From NCBI GenBank assembly GCA_013399695.1, contig VXAU01004024.1:452687-516686 (forward strand): DNA of 64,000 nucleotides. The letters are read 5' to 3'. The notes under the pieces were generated by a model, which was not told the origin of the DNA, ran no database searches, and saw nothing but the letters and a program-made list of their open reading frames with translations. The position numbers and the translations under genes are program-made. Of this stretch, positions 46,162 to 60,649 are shown piece after piece; the stretch's first letter is position 1; every line of letters starts with the position of its first letter. The DNA comes from Formicarius rufipectus. Taxonomy: Eukaryota; Chordata; Aves; Passeriformes; Formicariidae.

Positions 46162-49100
46162 TGAGCAGTTCCTGAGAAAAATGACATAGAGGGTTTAGAA
46201 TACACACCCACACAGTGACAAACTGATCCTGGCTACTAAAACCAGGATAATATGCAAAACAATTAAGCTGATAGCTATGGATCACAAAGGATGGTGGGGT
46301 GAGAGGGAGAGGATAAGCAAGAAGATTGTTTCCTAAGGGAAGTAGACAGGTAATTTGTAGCCTCTGGAATACAAGTATATCTGTGGGGTCAAGTATGAAA
46401 TTATAGCATGTCAATCAAAACCACTCAGGTTCATAGCTTGCAGCATACAGGAGAACCCTGAATTTAATTCCCAGCATCTTGTGAAGGTGTTTCTAGCTCA
46501 ACATTAAGGAAGAGACTGAAAAACCAGTGCCAAAATGGGCATTTATACATGAAAAATGGTTCCCCACTCCAATGACAACTGGGCTTTTGTCCTTCATCCA
46601 CAGCTTGTGTGAATAAACTCTGCAGCACTCAATTTCACTTATATAACTGCCAGGAGAGCATTTGATGCTCAGGTTAAATATCTAATTTTGCAGAAAGTTC
46701 ATGTACAAAACTTTTCGCAGTTCTGCAGAGATGTGTCTTACTGCAGAAACAGCATGGACATGTTTTTTTCCAAACATTCTGTAAGCTTTCAAGAATTCTT
46801 AACTGACCAGAAGACACTGCTATTTTCAATCTGTTCCAATACTACTGTAGTTTCTTCAGATCTTGTCCACTAAAACAAAGACAATCCAGAAGCAACAGCA
46901 AACTGTGGTCAATGTATCTAAAATGGCACCTGATGCTGCCAGTGAATTCTGCTTTTCCCCCCTTTTATCTATTTCTGATACAGTTAACCTCTATAAATGA
47001 GTCATAAACTGGCGAGCTCTATTCTGTTTTTCATTCACTATTAAAACAATAGCATGTTTTGCTGGAGGAAATCATGCAGAAATCACTCGTTTCTTTGCAA
47101 TCAAGTGAACTAACAAATATAGCACATGCAAGAGAGAACACTACGAAATATTGTACATGTGCTAAAATAAGCCACACAAATAGAACGATTTTTACTGTTT
47201 CATTTTCACAAATTAAAAGTTTTAATAATTTGTATAGGAGAACAAGAGCGGAAATTTGCATTGTAATCATCCATTGGCTATTAGCTTGCTCAAGAGTCAC
47301 AGCTTATTTGGGCCCCAAGACTGCAACATGAGGAAAAAAAAGTGGTCACTAGCCTCACAGGGACATTGTGAGGATTAGCTTAGAAAACACTTCTGTCTCC
47401 TCAGCTCAGTGATTCATCTGAGTACACGTCTACTTTTAAGTAAATAAATAGCTCCATTTAAGTCAACAGCTTCATGAGAAAGTGACGCATTTGCCACATT
47501 AACCTTAGAGAACCTGAATAGGATAGTAGGGAAAAAAAGAAAAAGAAAATTTAAACTACTTCACATATTGACAATATGAAATAGAATCTACAGCTATCAG
47601 TCCCTAGAAAAACACAAATCCCATCCAAAACAGCTAAATTTTAGGATTTCATTGCAGGAAGTTTTCTGTATAACATTAATACACTTCAGAGAATCCAGTA
47701 CTGTCACTATCTTAAATCACTGATGAAACAGAGGTGAGGCCCACAAGCCTTCTCCAAAAAGGAGAAAAGTAGGATTAGGTATCTATTTTCTTATTTTCAA
47801 ATTAGAAAAGCCCTCAAACAGATTACAAGAATTAAGATTATAAGCATATATAACAGTACAAAATACAAATACAATGCAGAAAAGTGTCAGATCCCATATT
47901 TAGCTTTGGTCAACAGACATGGAAATATACTCCTGAGTGTACAGATAGAACCACTTAATAATCAGAGGGTTGTCATGTTTCAATTATATTTAAAACAATA
48001 ATCAGTAGCATAATACGCTCTCTTCCACATCAGCAGGAGCATTTCTTTCCTCTTAGGCAAAGCCGTTAAGTTCTTTTAATTTTTTTTTCAGTTCATGTCA
48101 ACCTTCAGTTAATGATTTGTTACCCCTTATTCTGCTTACTTGAAGGACTGTTTTTAACTGTGCATCAGTCACAAAGGAAACAATGCTGTTTGAAAAGCTG
48201 AATTGCTGCAGCTGCACACCCACATTCTTTTAAGTTGTCTTGGATTTGTATGAGCCAAGTTAAATGAGCTTGCATTAAAAAAAATAATTAAGAGCTCCAA
48301 ACCACATCCAGTGAGAACATAGCTGTGACATCAGCATCTCTTTGCTGTTTGAACCCCCAAAGGATTCTTAATCCTGGTGGTGGATGACTAAGAGAGAGGA
48401 TATATGACAAAGCTCCATACAGTCAGAAGTAGCAGGAAGAATGCAAATGAGTTCATGTCTCTCCTAAGAGGAAACAAAAAAAGCTGAGACGGAGAGGTTT
48501 CCAAGTCTAACTCAGTGCTGTATGCTACGGACTTCCAAGAAATTATGTAGGTTCAGAGAGTATCAAGGTTGCAGAAAAATCAGTCTCAGTCAGAGGATTG
48601 TTGGATAAATAATAATGCCTCAAGTTTAGGAAGTCCTTTAACAGTAAGGTGGTGGAGGCTGGAAGCAGCAGCATCATTATGTAGTAACTTCACTAGATAC
48701 CTCTTCCTCAGCACTTTCGAGACAGTGGGCAATTCCCTGGATGGACACTTTGCCTTATATGATTTGGTCACTCTTCTACTATGCTTTAAAATCTCATTGT
48801 CTCATGCCTTCGCTTTTCTAAAATCTCTTCTCCTATAAGGATCAAATCCCCCTCAGCTCAGTCATGGCAATTGTCTGTTGACATTATCAGCACAAAATAC
48901 ACCTCTCCCTGATGGCTTACATTAACATTCCAGCCTGATATCCAGTACCTCAAACACAGGTATAGTGTTCACTTTTCTGCAGAAATGGTGACATCCAGCA
49001 GCAGGGCACAGTACAATCCATGAGAGCACAAAGCCTTCCAAGTAAGAGCCTTGTGAAAAGTGTTTCTACTGATAAACTATCAAAGAATAACTTCACTGTG

Positions 49101-51783
49101 TATTTAAATGCCAACATTCTCTATGGCTCTATAACACAGGAATCACAGAATAACAGGAGTCTAGAGCTTGGAGAAAAACAAACAGTGACTTAACTTACAC
49201 AGCATGAAACTTTCATACTATTTTATAAAAGAAATGACATGTTCTATCATTTCTCTTTTATAACAATCAGAAACAGCTATTTAGGATATCTCAAAACATA
49301 AGTAAGTATTCAAAGAGCAAAACAACGCCCTGCAAGCCATCATTAAGAATGCATTCTGCTGAGCTAGTGGCTACATTCTTATTTTGGCTTACTCTGGTAA
49401 ATTCCATTCTAGGAAACTCCAAGAACTTTGCACCCAGCCCTTAAGTACTGGAATATCCTGCCAGGTATAGCTGGTCATCTCGCAGGACTGCACTACTCTT
49501 CTTTCATGTTCCCCTTTTTAATCCCATGTGCCAAAAAGATAGAAAAGCTACTAGCAGGCTTCCTTTCACTACTTCAAAACAAAGGAATAAAATCAGTTAT
49601 AAGTTCTAAAGAATGCATTCTATAATGCCTCTAGCACTTCCTTTCCATATTGGCAAATATATCACTTTTCTCCCTCACATCTTTTATCAAGGTATATAGT
49701 TCTCTACTCCTCCATTCCTCCTTCCTCAGTATTATTATTCAAAGACGATATTTCAGTGGATTTCAACACCCACATCTACAAACAATTCATTCCCATCTGT
49801 CTTGCCAAAAATACTTCAATTAAATTGGCAGTGAAATCCATTTCACAATACAATACAATCCATTTTACAATACAGATTTTAATCATATTTTGGTGCACAC
49901 TTTAGATGATTCCATAGAATAGCCTTATTAATGCAAAGCATGAACTTTCCTGATATATTTCAGACTATATTCCTACAGCGTAATTTTTTAATATTTAGAA
50001 AATGAGATTTAAATAAATCACAATTTTCCCACTAACTTCTGTCTGAAGTTTTTAAATCATCGGTGCAAGCACCAAGGTGAAGAACAGCATCACCATGAGC
50101 ATTATGGGGCAAGTTTCTTGAAGACATGCATGATGAGGCACATCCAAGAAGCTTCTTTGGCTGTGGGATTAGGGTAGCAGGGAGGTACCCTTACAGCTGT
50201 AGCATCAGCCTCTGTCAAACAATGGGGACCAAGCTCCTTCTTCCCAGTTCCTGCACAAGGCAGGACAAAGAGGAGATGGAGCCCCAGAGAGTGGCCAGAG
50301 CCATCCCAAAGAGGCAAACGGCAACCTCCTACTCAACAGGTAAGAGAGACAATTGAATCACTGAATAACATCTGTGACATTTCTAATACCGATCTTTATT
50401 TCCTGCAGAAAAAATAATGACCTGCAGAACACAGCTTGTTTTCTGCAAACAAGGCTTCCATAGCAAGAGGCTGAACTGACTTCCTCAAAACACACAAATC
50501 CAGCATACCAAAAGTGTTTAATTTTTCTGAAACATGCCAGACATATAATAAAGGAAGTCAATGACTGTGCTTTGTATTAAAAGCAAATTAATAAAAGTTA
50601 TCTGTAATTAAAGAATATTTTTAGTCCAGATTACAGAGAGTATGCAGGCATTTCTTTGCATAGCTGGTGGTAAAAATGTTGAAGTATTTAAATCAGACTG
50701 AAAATCACCTGTCCCACTGTACCCTTTCGTAAGTCAAGGAAATATGACCTTCTCCTTTTAAGTACAAGCTACTCAAGCATGTATCAACTCAAACAAAATT
50801 TAAAAAAAAAAAAAAAGAAGCTGTAAAATAAGCAAGGTAGTCCCACAGCTTGTGTTCTACTTTTTTTTTTAATATTCTTGCCTTAGAGGGAAAACAACTT
50901 CTCACTTTTCCTGCCCTATCCCCTGGTTTGTCAACTTGGAAGAAATGTGAACTGTGCTACAAAGGGGAACTGTTCCAGTCACAGGACCTGTTACAACTGG
51001 GAGCCACAGGGGCTAGCTGTCTCCACCAACTAGCAACAAGCCTGATGAACTGTCTAAAAACTTCCAGCCAACCTCACCACCATTTTCCTCACAAAATACT
51101 GAGAGCCTAAGTGTTAATATTCATAATTTAAAAAAACCTACAGTCTGCCACTGAAAACCATCTATCCACATCTCAAAGCAGCACACTCCACAGCTACTGT
51201 CCAGATCATAAACTGAATTTCAGCAAACACCCTCATTTTAGTATGGGCCTCACAACACCCCTCATCTTTGTCCTCTTCCCGTCGAATCTCTTTGTAGCTG
51301 GGAGCATTATGTGAGCTTCACGTAAAACTGTTGCTCCTCTGGACACTGCCTAGCTCAAAGACCTTGGCAAAAAGTCTGATGGATGCTGTGTTAGTGGGGA
51401 AAGTGCAGAAGGAACAGTCACAACAAACTTGATCAGGCAGATCTTCCATCCGTGCCAGCAGTGCACAGGATCCATGTAGACAAAGCACCTCGAAGAGCTA
51501 GATTACTAGGAACAAAGATGAACCTCCCCTCCCCGCTACTGGGCCATTTCACCTCAGTGTTGTAGATAAGCTGCTGCAAGGTTTTTTTGTGATTCATTAA
51601 AACTTGACTAATGACCCACAAAATACTACATACTATTTCATCATCATTTAGTCTTTGCCACATGCCAGGTGCTATTTTGTTTTCATGACTACTCAGGAAT
51701 ATAATAGCTCTTCCCTTTTAAAGAATCCGTGTCACTAATTCACATGTAAAACACAAAGAAAGATAGCACCTTCAGCACCTGGC

Positions 51784-52974
51784 CCTCACCTAAGCTGTCA
51801 TGTAGCACAAACGCGGCGCATTCACTACCGACACCCTCTCTTCTTGGCAAGGCTGGGATAATGTACTTCGGCGCCCCTGAGCAAGTGAAGCAGCTGCTGA
51901 TTATCAGTCCTGGGGAGGGCACTCCACGATAAGCCGATACCCGGGGGATGCCGCGGGGTGCGCTCCCAGCTGGCCCCACGCCACCAGCCGCGCCAACAAA
52001 GCGGCGACTCCAGACCNNNNNNNNNNNNNNNNNNNNNNNNNNNNNNNNNNNNNNNNNNNNNNNNNNNNNNNNNNNNNNNNNNNNNNNNNNNNNNNNNNNN
52101 NNNNNNNNNNNNNNNNNNNNNNNNNNNNNNNNNNNNNNNNNNNNNNNNNNNNNNNNNNNNNNNNNNNNNNNNNNNNNNNNNNNNNNNNNNNNNNNNNNNN
52201 NNNNNNNNNNNNNNNNNNNNNNNNNNNNNNNNNNNNNNNNNNNNNNNNNNNNNNNNNNNNNNNNNNNNNNNNNNNNNNNNNNNNNNNNNNNNNNNNNNNN
52301 NNNNNNNNNNNNNNNNNNNNNNNNNNNNNNNNNNNNNNNNNNNNNNNNNNNNNNNNNNNNNNNNNNNNNNNNNNNNNNNNNNNNNNNNNNNNNNNNNNNN
52401 NNNNNNNNNNNNNNNNNNNNNNNNNNNNNNNNNNNNNNNNNNNNNNNNNNNNNNNCGCGAAGGGACCGCATCCCGCGGCCAGGCTGGGGGTTCCCAGCGG
52501 GACCTCATCCCCTTGCCCGCCCGCCTGCTGGGAAGGGACCAGGTGCCTCCTCCTGCAGCACACGTGGCTAAGGGGGCAAGAAGAGGCACGGGAGGTGCTT
52601 TGCACCCCTGCCCTGACCTACGTATCTCCTCCGGGCAGCGTGGAGAGAAGCTGATTTACAAATAAAATACCGCACGCGCACACCGTTAGATGCCCATCCA
52701 TGTTCGAGTTTAAAAGAAAAAAAGGAAGAAAAAAAAATCCGCAGTGTAAGAGCGCAGGTGGTGCCAGGGCTCTGTGAAACGTCCGCCGGACACGCAAGCA
52801 GGTGAAGGAGAGGGAGGCATAAAGCAGAGCCACAACGAGCTGTCTCCGTGGGAGCAGCGGGGAGGGCTGGAGGGACACCCGGAGCGCAGGAGGCGGCAGG
52901 AGCAGAGAGCAGGGGAGCGGGGCAGCTGTGGGTATGCGCGGGCTGACCGGAAAGAGCGAACAAAATTACTTACA
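51784..52974 (-). promoter_or_regulatory. CEMIP2: CpG-rich block, proposed CEMIP2 promoter and 5' untranslated exon
   Basis: The flanks of the gap (about 51810-52016 and 52456-52960) are GC-rich with many CpG dinucleotides, in sharp contrast to the AT-rich surroundings. Such an island upstream of a gene whose first coding exon has a splice acceptor is the expected promoter. Two good donor sequences on the gene strand fit a noncoding first exon: AG followed by GTGAGG at 51789-51784 and CT followed by GTAAGT at 52973-52968. The transcription start itself cannot be placed and may lie in the gap. Confidence 0.6.
52017..52455. other. Assembly gap (439 N)
   Basis: A run of N inside the CpG-rich block. 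GC-rich bird promoters are often missing from assemblies, which fits its position. Long open frames that run through the N are artefacts. Confidence 0.99.
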
Positions 52975-55008
52975 GCAGTTGCAGGCCAGGCAGTCTGATC
53001 TGGGTAAAGAGATGACTGGAAAATCTGATTTCACCGCTTTCTGGTGTGGTGGTTTGGGATTATTTTTTGTTTGTTTGGAGTACAATCAAACTAAACCCGA
53101 AAATGTTCTGAATTTCAAGGAATCCGTATCTGTAGCTGTTACACAGCAAAGAGCATCAATTGGTTTAGAAATTCAGAGGGACTGTGAAGCTCCAAGACTT
53201 GTCTTTGCTGGGAACTCGGAGTTCTAGGATACCCCAGCCTCCCAGGCTGTCAGCTTTGATGTAGATCTGACAACGGGCTTCTCTGAAGCTTGAAACCTCC
53301 CACAGTTTCCTGTGCACCAAGGTTGAGCCGAACTCATTACATATCGGGAAAAAAATTAGTAAAAAGCGCCCTGATGAGAGTAGAGATGCTTCAGTGAAGT
53401 GCGTCTGGAAATACAGCCAGCGTCTGCCAACAGAATTATTTCATTGGGAAAATTCTAGTCAGGTGAAAACAAAATGATAACTCAGTTATATGTCTCTGAA
53501 TACTGCACCGCGTAACTTTCCGTTCTAGCGATTTCCTCTTTGTTTACCAGCAATCACAACCCGCGTGTGCTTACAGCACATGGGGACCTCTAGCGACTAA
53601 ATAATAGACTGCATGTCAGCTTAATTAGTCTGAAATCTCTGAGATCACACTCGGGCCCATTGCTTGCAATATTTCATCAGGACTGCCGGGTTCGGGAGGG
53701 TATCACTGCAAACCACCGCACCGCGCAATACCATCTGCCGTGCGAAGGGACCGCGATGGAATGAGCAGCTGCACTGCCTCAGGAGGGGACTGGGACTGAA
53801 GGTTTGCTGTGCAGCTTGGGCTTCAGGCCATGACTTTCAGGACTGAGATTTAAAGTAAGACTTGACTCAGGATGGAAATTTTTCTGCATAGACACAAAAA
53901 GGGTTGAGGCAGTTCCTAACTTGCCCTTCTCACTACACCACAGTGAGGAAAGCCTTTAGGTGTATGAATAAGACATTTTCATCTTCACTTTGATCATGTA
54001 GCTGTGTTTCTATTCCTTCTTCACTAGTTTAAATTTGGTTTAGTGCCCAGAAACACAGTCATTCTAACACATGTGATTGTAAAACTTTTCCTCTTTTCGA
54101 CAAACATAGCAGCAAACTGAATATTTATGTTTGCCAATTATTTTGGCTGAAATTAAATTGAAGGTAGTTATCTTTTATCAGCATGGCACACATGCCTAAA
54201 ATGGACACCCATTTTACATATGCAATATCATATATGTACATGAAGTGGACACTGAAGGTTTTATTCTCTATTTGCATGGGCAAACTGTGTTCATGTGGTG
54301 TAAAACTGTAGTAAATAAGCAGTAGCTGTATTGGTTTTAGGGTGTTTCTCACATTCTGATGGTTGATTTTTTAATATCAAAACACTCTTTCTATTATCCT
54401 TCGTCATATAATCCTGTACAAAAATTAATGCTGAATCATTCCTAAATAATGCCAATTGTAATAAAATGTTGATGGAATTTAATTTGTCATAATCCCTGTA
54501 GTTCACAAATTATTTAGGATAAAGCCTTTCCTTTATTGTTTTCACTTAACGTAGTACTTCTACAAAAGATGTCTTTCTGGTGAATTTACCAGAAGGATTT
54601 GTTTCCAGATCTCATTAAATAATAGAACAAGACTCTACAAATTTGTTATTTCTCTGACAACTTCATTACAGAAAGCACTGCTTATCCACTGGAAAGATAG
54701 AAATCCAAGGACAGAAAGTATTTACTTTTTTATATACTTGTATACACAATGAAAAAAAACACAGACTGCTGTTCAACATTCCCAGACAGAAGCCTGAAAA
54801 AAGCTCATTTCAGTGATATCTGTGTAGATGTTTTTTGCCAGTATTACTATATGAGAGCATAAAGTAGAAACACTTCTACACACTTTAAGTAGCGTGAAGC
54901 TATTATTGCATTATCTAGGTATGCCTGTGTATGTGTGTGTATATAGACAACACATACTTGTTAGTCTTAGGCAAATCACAAATATCTGTCACCTGTAAAA
55001 ACACTGGA

Positions 55009-55345
55009 TCATAGAGTCATTGAATCATTAAGCTTGGAAAAGACCATCAAGAGCATCAAGTCCTGTCACTAACCTAGCATCACCACAGTGTTCACTACTG
55101 AACCATGTCCTCAGGTGTCATATCTACAGGTGTTTTGAACACTTCCAGGAATAGTGGGCTTCCACTTCCCTGGGCAATCTGTTTCAAAGATTTAGACCTT
55201 TGTTTAAAAAAAAAAAAATAAAGTCTAATTGAAGCCTCCTCTGGTGCAACTGGAGGCCGTTTCCTCACATCCTTTCATTCGTTACCCGGGGGAAGACTGA
55301 CACCCATCTCACTACAACCTCCTTTCAGGTAGCTGTAGATCTCTT
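55009..55345 (-). repeat. CR1 LINE 3' fragment
   Basis: Reads in reverse as a CR1 tail: TCATTGAATCATTAAGCTTG at the low end, AAAGACCATCAAGAGCATCA, TTCCCTGGGCAATCTGTTTC and an end near CTACAACCTCC. An internal A-run at 55204-55217 interrupts it. Confidence 0.82.
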
Positions 55346-58300
55346 ATAGAATGGAATTATCAGCAAGCATCTATAATTTTTTAAGTGATGGTTACCTTTG
55401 AATAAAATAATCCCTAAACCCTGTTTGCCAAAGATCAAACTTTGAGATTACTTGAGTATTTGAAATCGCCATATCAAACCCCAGTGTCACACTGAAGCAT
55501 TAGTACATCTCCATCTGGTATGACTTCTTTCATCATACTGTTTTGAGTTTCAGCAGACAAAACTTTGGGCCAATGTATAAACCAAAGCTATAAAATGGCA
55601 AAAGATAGACTTGAAAGAGATTATCAATGCCATCACTATGGTCTAATGGTTTCAAAATAAGAGAGAAGGTAGCCAGCTTTTGATATATTGAACAGAAGGA
55701 GATACTAGGAGACAGGAGGGAACAGTATATCCAGTTACTAGTTAAAATTATGTCCTATTCTCTGAATTCCCATCAAGAACTTTGTGATTTAGAAAATATT
55801 ACCCCTGGTCTTTTGAGACAAGAGAGCAAATGTGCATATTTGTTACCTTACTTAAGCCTTTCTGGCATACGTCCCAGACACTGTAGTAATACCTTTTCCA
55901 CATAGTAGCTGTGTTTTAAATTATCATACAAAACATATGGGTTTTTAATTATCTCTCTGGGAGTTTAACACACTGTGTGGGAGAAAAAAAAAAAAAAGGT
56001 TAAATTCATGAAATAAAAAAAGCTGCGTAGACTGAGGGCATGTTTACTCTTGGTAAAAGCCTGTTCTTTGGCATATTGTGCTTCAACCAAAGTTGAAGCA
56101 GTTAAAGAAATATAACAGTTTAAGAGAGAAGATGGGAGCTTAAAATGCATATTGAGGAAATGTAGATGTAATCTGTAATGAGGTTTTAGTAGGGAACAGT
56201 TTCAGTGTACCATCTTCTCTTCCCCACTGAATGATCATGCTTTTTTCTTTCCTTATGTCAAAACAAACCCATATACAACTCATTTGCTTTTTGCAGGTCT
56301 AGAAAACAGTGTGATCTGTTTCTAAGTTTTGCCTAAATACTGTCTGCCTTTCTCCTTCTTCACTTTGGCTGTTACCAAAAATTTAGTGATGGAGAAACAT
56401 GTCAGAGTTTCACAATCCTGGATCATAGAAAGATGAGAAACTGTTGAAACCCAGCAACAAAACCTGATACATTTTCAGTGGCTTTTAGATTTTCTCCTCT
56501 CTAATCAGACTCTGATAGTTAATCAGCAAAATAATTAAAAATCTTCTGCTAATGAAGGGAGTATAAGCTCCATTGAAGGGTGAAAGGAGAATTAATAATT
56601 GGGTTTTTTAATAAGTAGTTGGAAATAAGTATAAAGATCAAATAAGAATGAGGGCTGGGGAAGGAGATTTACATTGATATACATGATGGAGAGCATACAA
56701 TTGAGACAAAAGGAAAAAAGGGAAAAGAAACCAAGAAAACCAGAAGCAGATACAGATACAGGGAAGCTGTAATTTGTCTTTTACAGTTCTAAAGTGCAGT
56801 TTTAAGAAAGACAAAATGCAACAAATAAATATTGCATTAATTTTAAGCATCATCTGAATAAAAGTCCCAATTCCCTACCAATCCATCAACTCACATTAAG
56901 AAACACAGATACTGCTTTCTCATTGTGTTTACATTTTATTTAATATTATTAAAAATATGTGATTGTGGTTGCCTTCTGTATTTAAACACTTTTTCCTTGG
57001 GAAGGTTTCTTGCAACAAGTATCACTTCAATATTTATTTTAACATGAATTGTACTGTCATTTATGTCAATTTTACTAAGCTAAGTGTAACAGTAAATTTG
57101 GCTTGCATTTAAGGTAAATATTGATGGAAACTGATTGCTAACTGAGTTACCAGAAACATAACCATTAGTATTACTGGTTCTAGTTGCTTGTTTGGTCAAG
57201 AAACATAAACCATAAGTTACAAGATACACTGTTAGGATAGTCAGACCAATGAGAGCTGAATTTGCAGAGCTGCGCTCATGAGTCAAAAGGCATAGTCTAC
57301 AGACCTTTAAACATCTGTCAGAAATTTTTGATTATAAGACATTCTACAAACCATAAGGCAGACTAAAAATTGTTAAATGCATAATATCCTACAAATTGCC
57401 TATTAAACATTTCTTGAAACTATTTGAAATATCTATGATCATTTGTGTTTCATGTGGCTGGTGTAATTGCTTCTAAATTATGCTCATAATATTTCTATGT
57501 GATAAATTTATGTCCTGAGTTTTTTGCTTTGTTTGTATCTTAATAGGAAATTATTTTGGTTAAAACTCTGTGAGTTTTACAGGAAGAGCTTAAACCACGG
57601 ATTTCTGATCTGCATTCACATTAGCAGATACATACTAGTAAGCCAGATATATGATGAAATTATATTCATTTAATCGTGGAGAAAGAGTCTGACTTCCACT
57701 GTAGAAAAATACATTTTAGCGGTTATTTATTATGTATCTGACTGAAGAGAAAATATAAATATTTTCATAAGGAGAAATGCTCAGGAATATTACATATTTA
57801 AAAAGCATTAACACCTTTGGAAAAAGACCAAAACTATAATCCTTCTAAATTTTTGCCAAAAACAGATATAGAAAGTGCTGAATCCCTTTATTTGCTGGTA
57901 CCTTGATTCCTCCAAGAAGAAAGATATGTAGGTAGGAATACTTTTTGTGTATTCAAAAATATAACAGGCAAGCAGCTTTAGGATGCCAAGGTAACACTCA
58001 TTTCCATGGCAATAAACCAAGTTTAAACCAGAAATTTCTACGATACATTTCTTGAACAAGATGATTTACTAACATAAATTTTTTATACAGAGCTTTGGGC
58101 TCTGACATTCAAAGCACAATCCTCAAAATTTTACTGTTTTATAAAAGATTCTCTTAAATACAGCAGAAACACATTTGACACATATTTAAGTAATAACGTA
58201 GAAGAAAGCAGTTACGCTTACCTTGTTTTGTAACAATGCAATCACATATGTATGTAAAGTTAGAGGAGTTTTTTTCCAGTAAATTTTCAGTTTTCTGCCA

Positions 58301-60649
58301 GCACAGTGTTTCACCAAATGTCTGACTAACCTTTTTCCTTTTGGGAAAGAACAAATACAAAGGCTAATCATGATTACAGGAAAAGTTATCTGTTGGATTC
58401 CCTGCATAGGATATCATCCTGACCTTTTGTTTTCATACATAAAAAACAGGAACTGAAGTGTCTCATATGAATGATAACCAAATGTAAAAACAAGAAGTAT
58501 TTGTTTGCCCAACAGAAATTAATCCTTTGATTCTCTGAGGTGCATTTGCTGTCCTGCAGAATATGCATCTCTTTAAGCAACAGGAAGTTCAGACTCAGAT
58601 ATTCAATAATCCTAAAAATTGTGCTATTTTTTCAAAGTCAGCTCCTAAAACAAGACCATGAGCTGAAAGCACCACCGCTTTGCAGATCCATTTCTTCAGA
58701 AAAAAACCCATAAAATTGTATTAAAATATAAAGCAGAGGTTCATCAACAAAGTTGACTCTTTCCAGCCGTTGCTGATGACAAAAGATTATGAGAGCATAT
58801 ATTAAATGAAAGGTTGAGGAAATACATATCAACATTTGGTAGACTACCTCCCCATCTGCCAGTGATTTGCAGCTTTCTGTCACTATTCCTATGCTGATTT
58901 TTACCAGCTTCTGTTAATCTGTTACTTTTTGAACTACAACATTTCCTAGCATTTATGATGTCCTGTGACAAAGAACTCTGCAGCAGAACCTCCTCTTGTA
59001 AGAATAAATACCTCTTTCTGTTGGGTTCAGAGCTTCCACTTACGCATTTCTTATGATTTCCTATAGTTCTTATGTTGAAAGAAAGTTACTCCTTATTCAC
59101 CTTTTCCTTGATGCTCCATGTTCTTCCGTGCTAATCTCTTTTTGAGATAATAATAAACAGAACATATTTCTGTGTCGCTTACATGGAAGCTGTTTCATAT
59201 CTCACTGTCTTTACTGTTCTTTTGCCAATTTTACTGCCCATTTGTTTAAGGAAGGCATAAAGGGATAGCAGTATGCTTCAGAACATAGGCACCATGAATT
59301 GAAAAAACTGCTTTCTTTTCATTCTCTTCTCTCCCTAAATCATCTCTGAGTCTTCTTGCTTTGTTGGTCACCACTGAATATTGAGCGGATGTTTTCTTAT
59401 TAGTATTCATTGCAATGTCAAGATGTAATTTCTGAACAGTAACTGTTTAGAGTCTGTAATTTTGTACAAAAGTTTTACTTTAGCTTTCCCAACAACCTCT
59501 AAGTACTATATGCTATGACAATCACATCAGTAAGTTTTTAAGAAGGAGCTACCCTTTGGATTGTTCGTGTTTTGTTCTGAACAGCATGTTCCTATTCTGT
59601 GTCAATTACAAAATAGCAGCAATGCAAGAATAATAAACTGCAATACTCTGGTCTTTTGAAGAAAATAGAACATAATTTGCCTCTTGTCTCCTCAAACACT
59701 GCCATTTAATTTTAGATAAATAATGAGGGGGAAAAAAAAGACAGGAGAAAATACCTAATAAAGTATATAACACGTTGAAAGCAAGACAGCATTCTCAGTG
59801 CAAGCCTGTCATGCTTTATTCACTTTAGGCTACTCGGTCATGGAAGTTCTGTTCTGCTGATCCTTTAATTTTACTTCAAGTTCTCTTGCTACCAGCCTTG
59901 CTTTTTTGTTCTATTCCCTTATCCTCTTGGTTATTTTATTGCAGTAGAAACATATTTACTAAGCAAGGCAGATGTACAAGTTGGACTGGCACCAATATTT
60001 TATAGCTCAGTCCTACCCATGGAAAATTCTATGGAGCAAGAGGACACAAGGAAAAAAAGACTACAGCTAGAAACATATTTTGTGTTTTTACATAATGCAT
60101 TCAAAACTCAAACAGTAAAGATTTCTTAGACAATGAGTGAGCTTCATGCAAGCTTTGGACTAAACCTCCACCCATACATGCACCAGATTCATGCTCCAAT
60201 CCTAAAGAATAAAGAAAGGAGACAAGAGTTGAACTTTGTATACAAAAATGTAAATCTGTAGGATGAAAGCTACTTATACTTTCAAAAAAGGTGCTCTTGT
60301 GCAGGACTGGTCAGAACAAAAATCTGTATGAGACCAGGAAAATTTGTGTCCTCTCCTTGAAGCACTCAGCAATTGGACATAAACCCCTAGATGTTTAGAG
60401 TTCAGCTAACCAAAAAGACAGAGTGGGATACAGTTGTTTCCCAAATCTACAGATCCTTTAAGTCAAATATTTTGCTATGCACAAAGCATTATTACAAATT
60501 TATAACGATGACCAGGATAATTTTTATTTTATTTAATTTGTTATCTAATGTCTAATAGTTTTGACATTAATATTCCAAATTATACACCTTTCAGGAGATA
60601 AAAATCAAAACAAATAGGTAAATTGTTGCACTGGGAGAACTGAGAACAT

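Larger units (their letters stand above)
36085..51783 (-). other. CEMIP2 intron 1 (proposed)
   Basis: The acceptor at 36085-36086 proves an upstream untranslated exon. The nearest CpG-rich block is beyond 51.8 kb, giving an intron of about 15.7 kb if the donor at 51784-51789 is used. The intron holds an older LTR-like block (41156-41752 and on from 46162) and a class II provirus (41759-46155). The remaining stretches (36.1-41.1 kb and 46.5-51.7 kb) are AT-rich with scattered short open frames and no recognisable gene. Additional untranslated exons could be hidden in them. Confidence 0.65.

Noticed and set aside
51740..52665. Five long open frames of 207-254 codons across the gap
   Set aside because: Most of each frame is N, so the absence of stops is an artefact.
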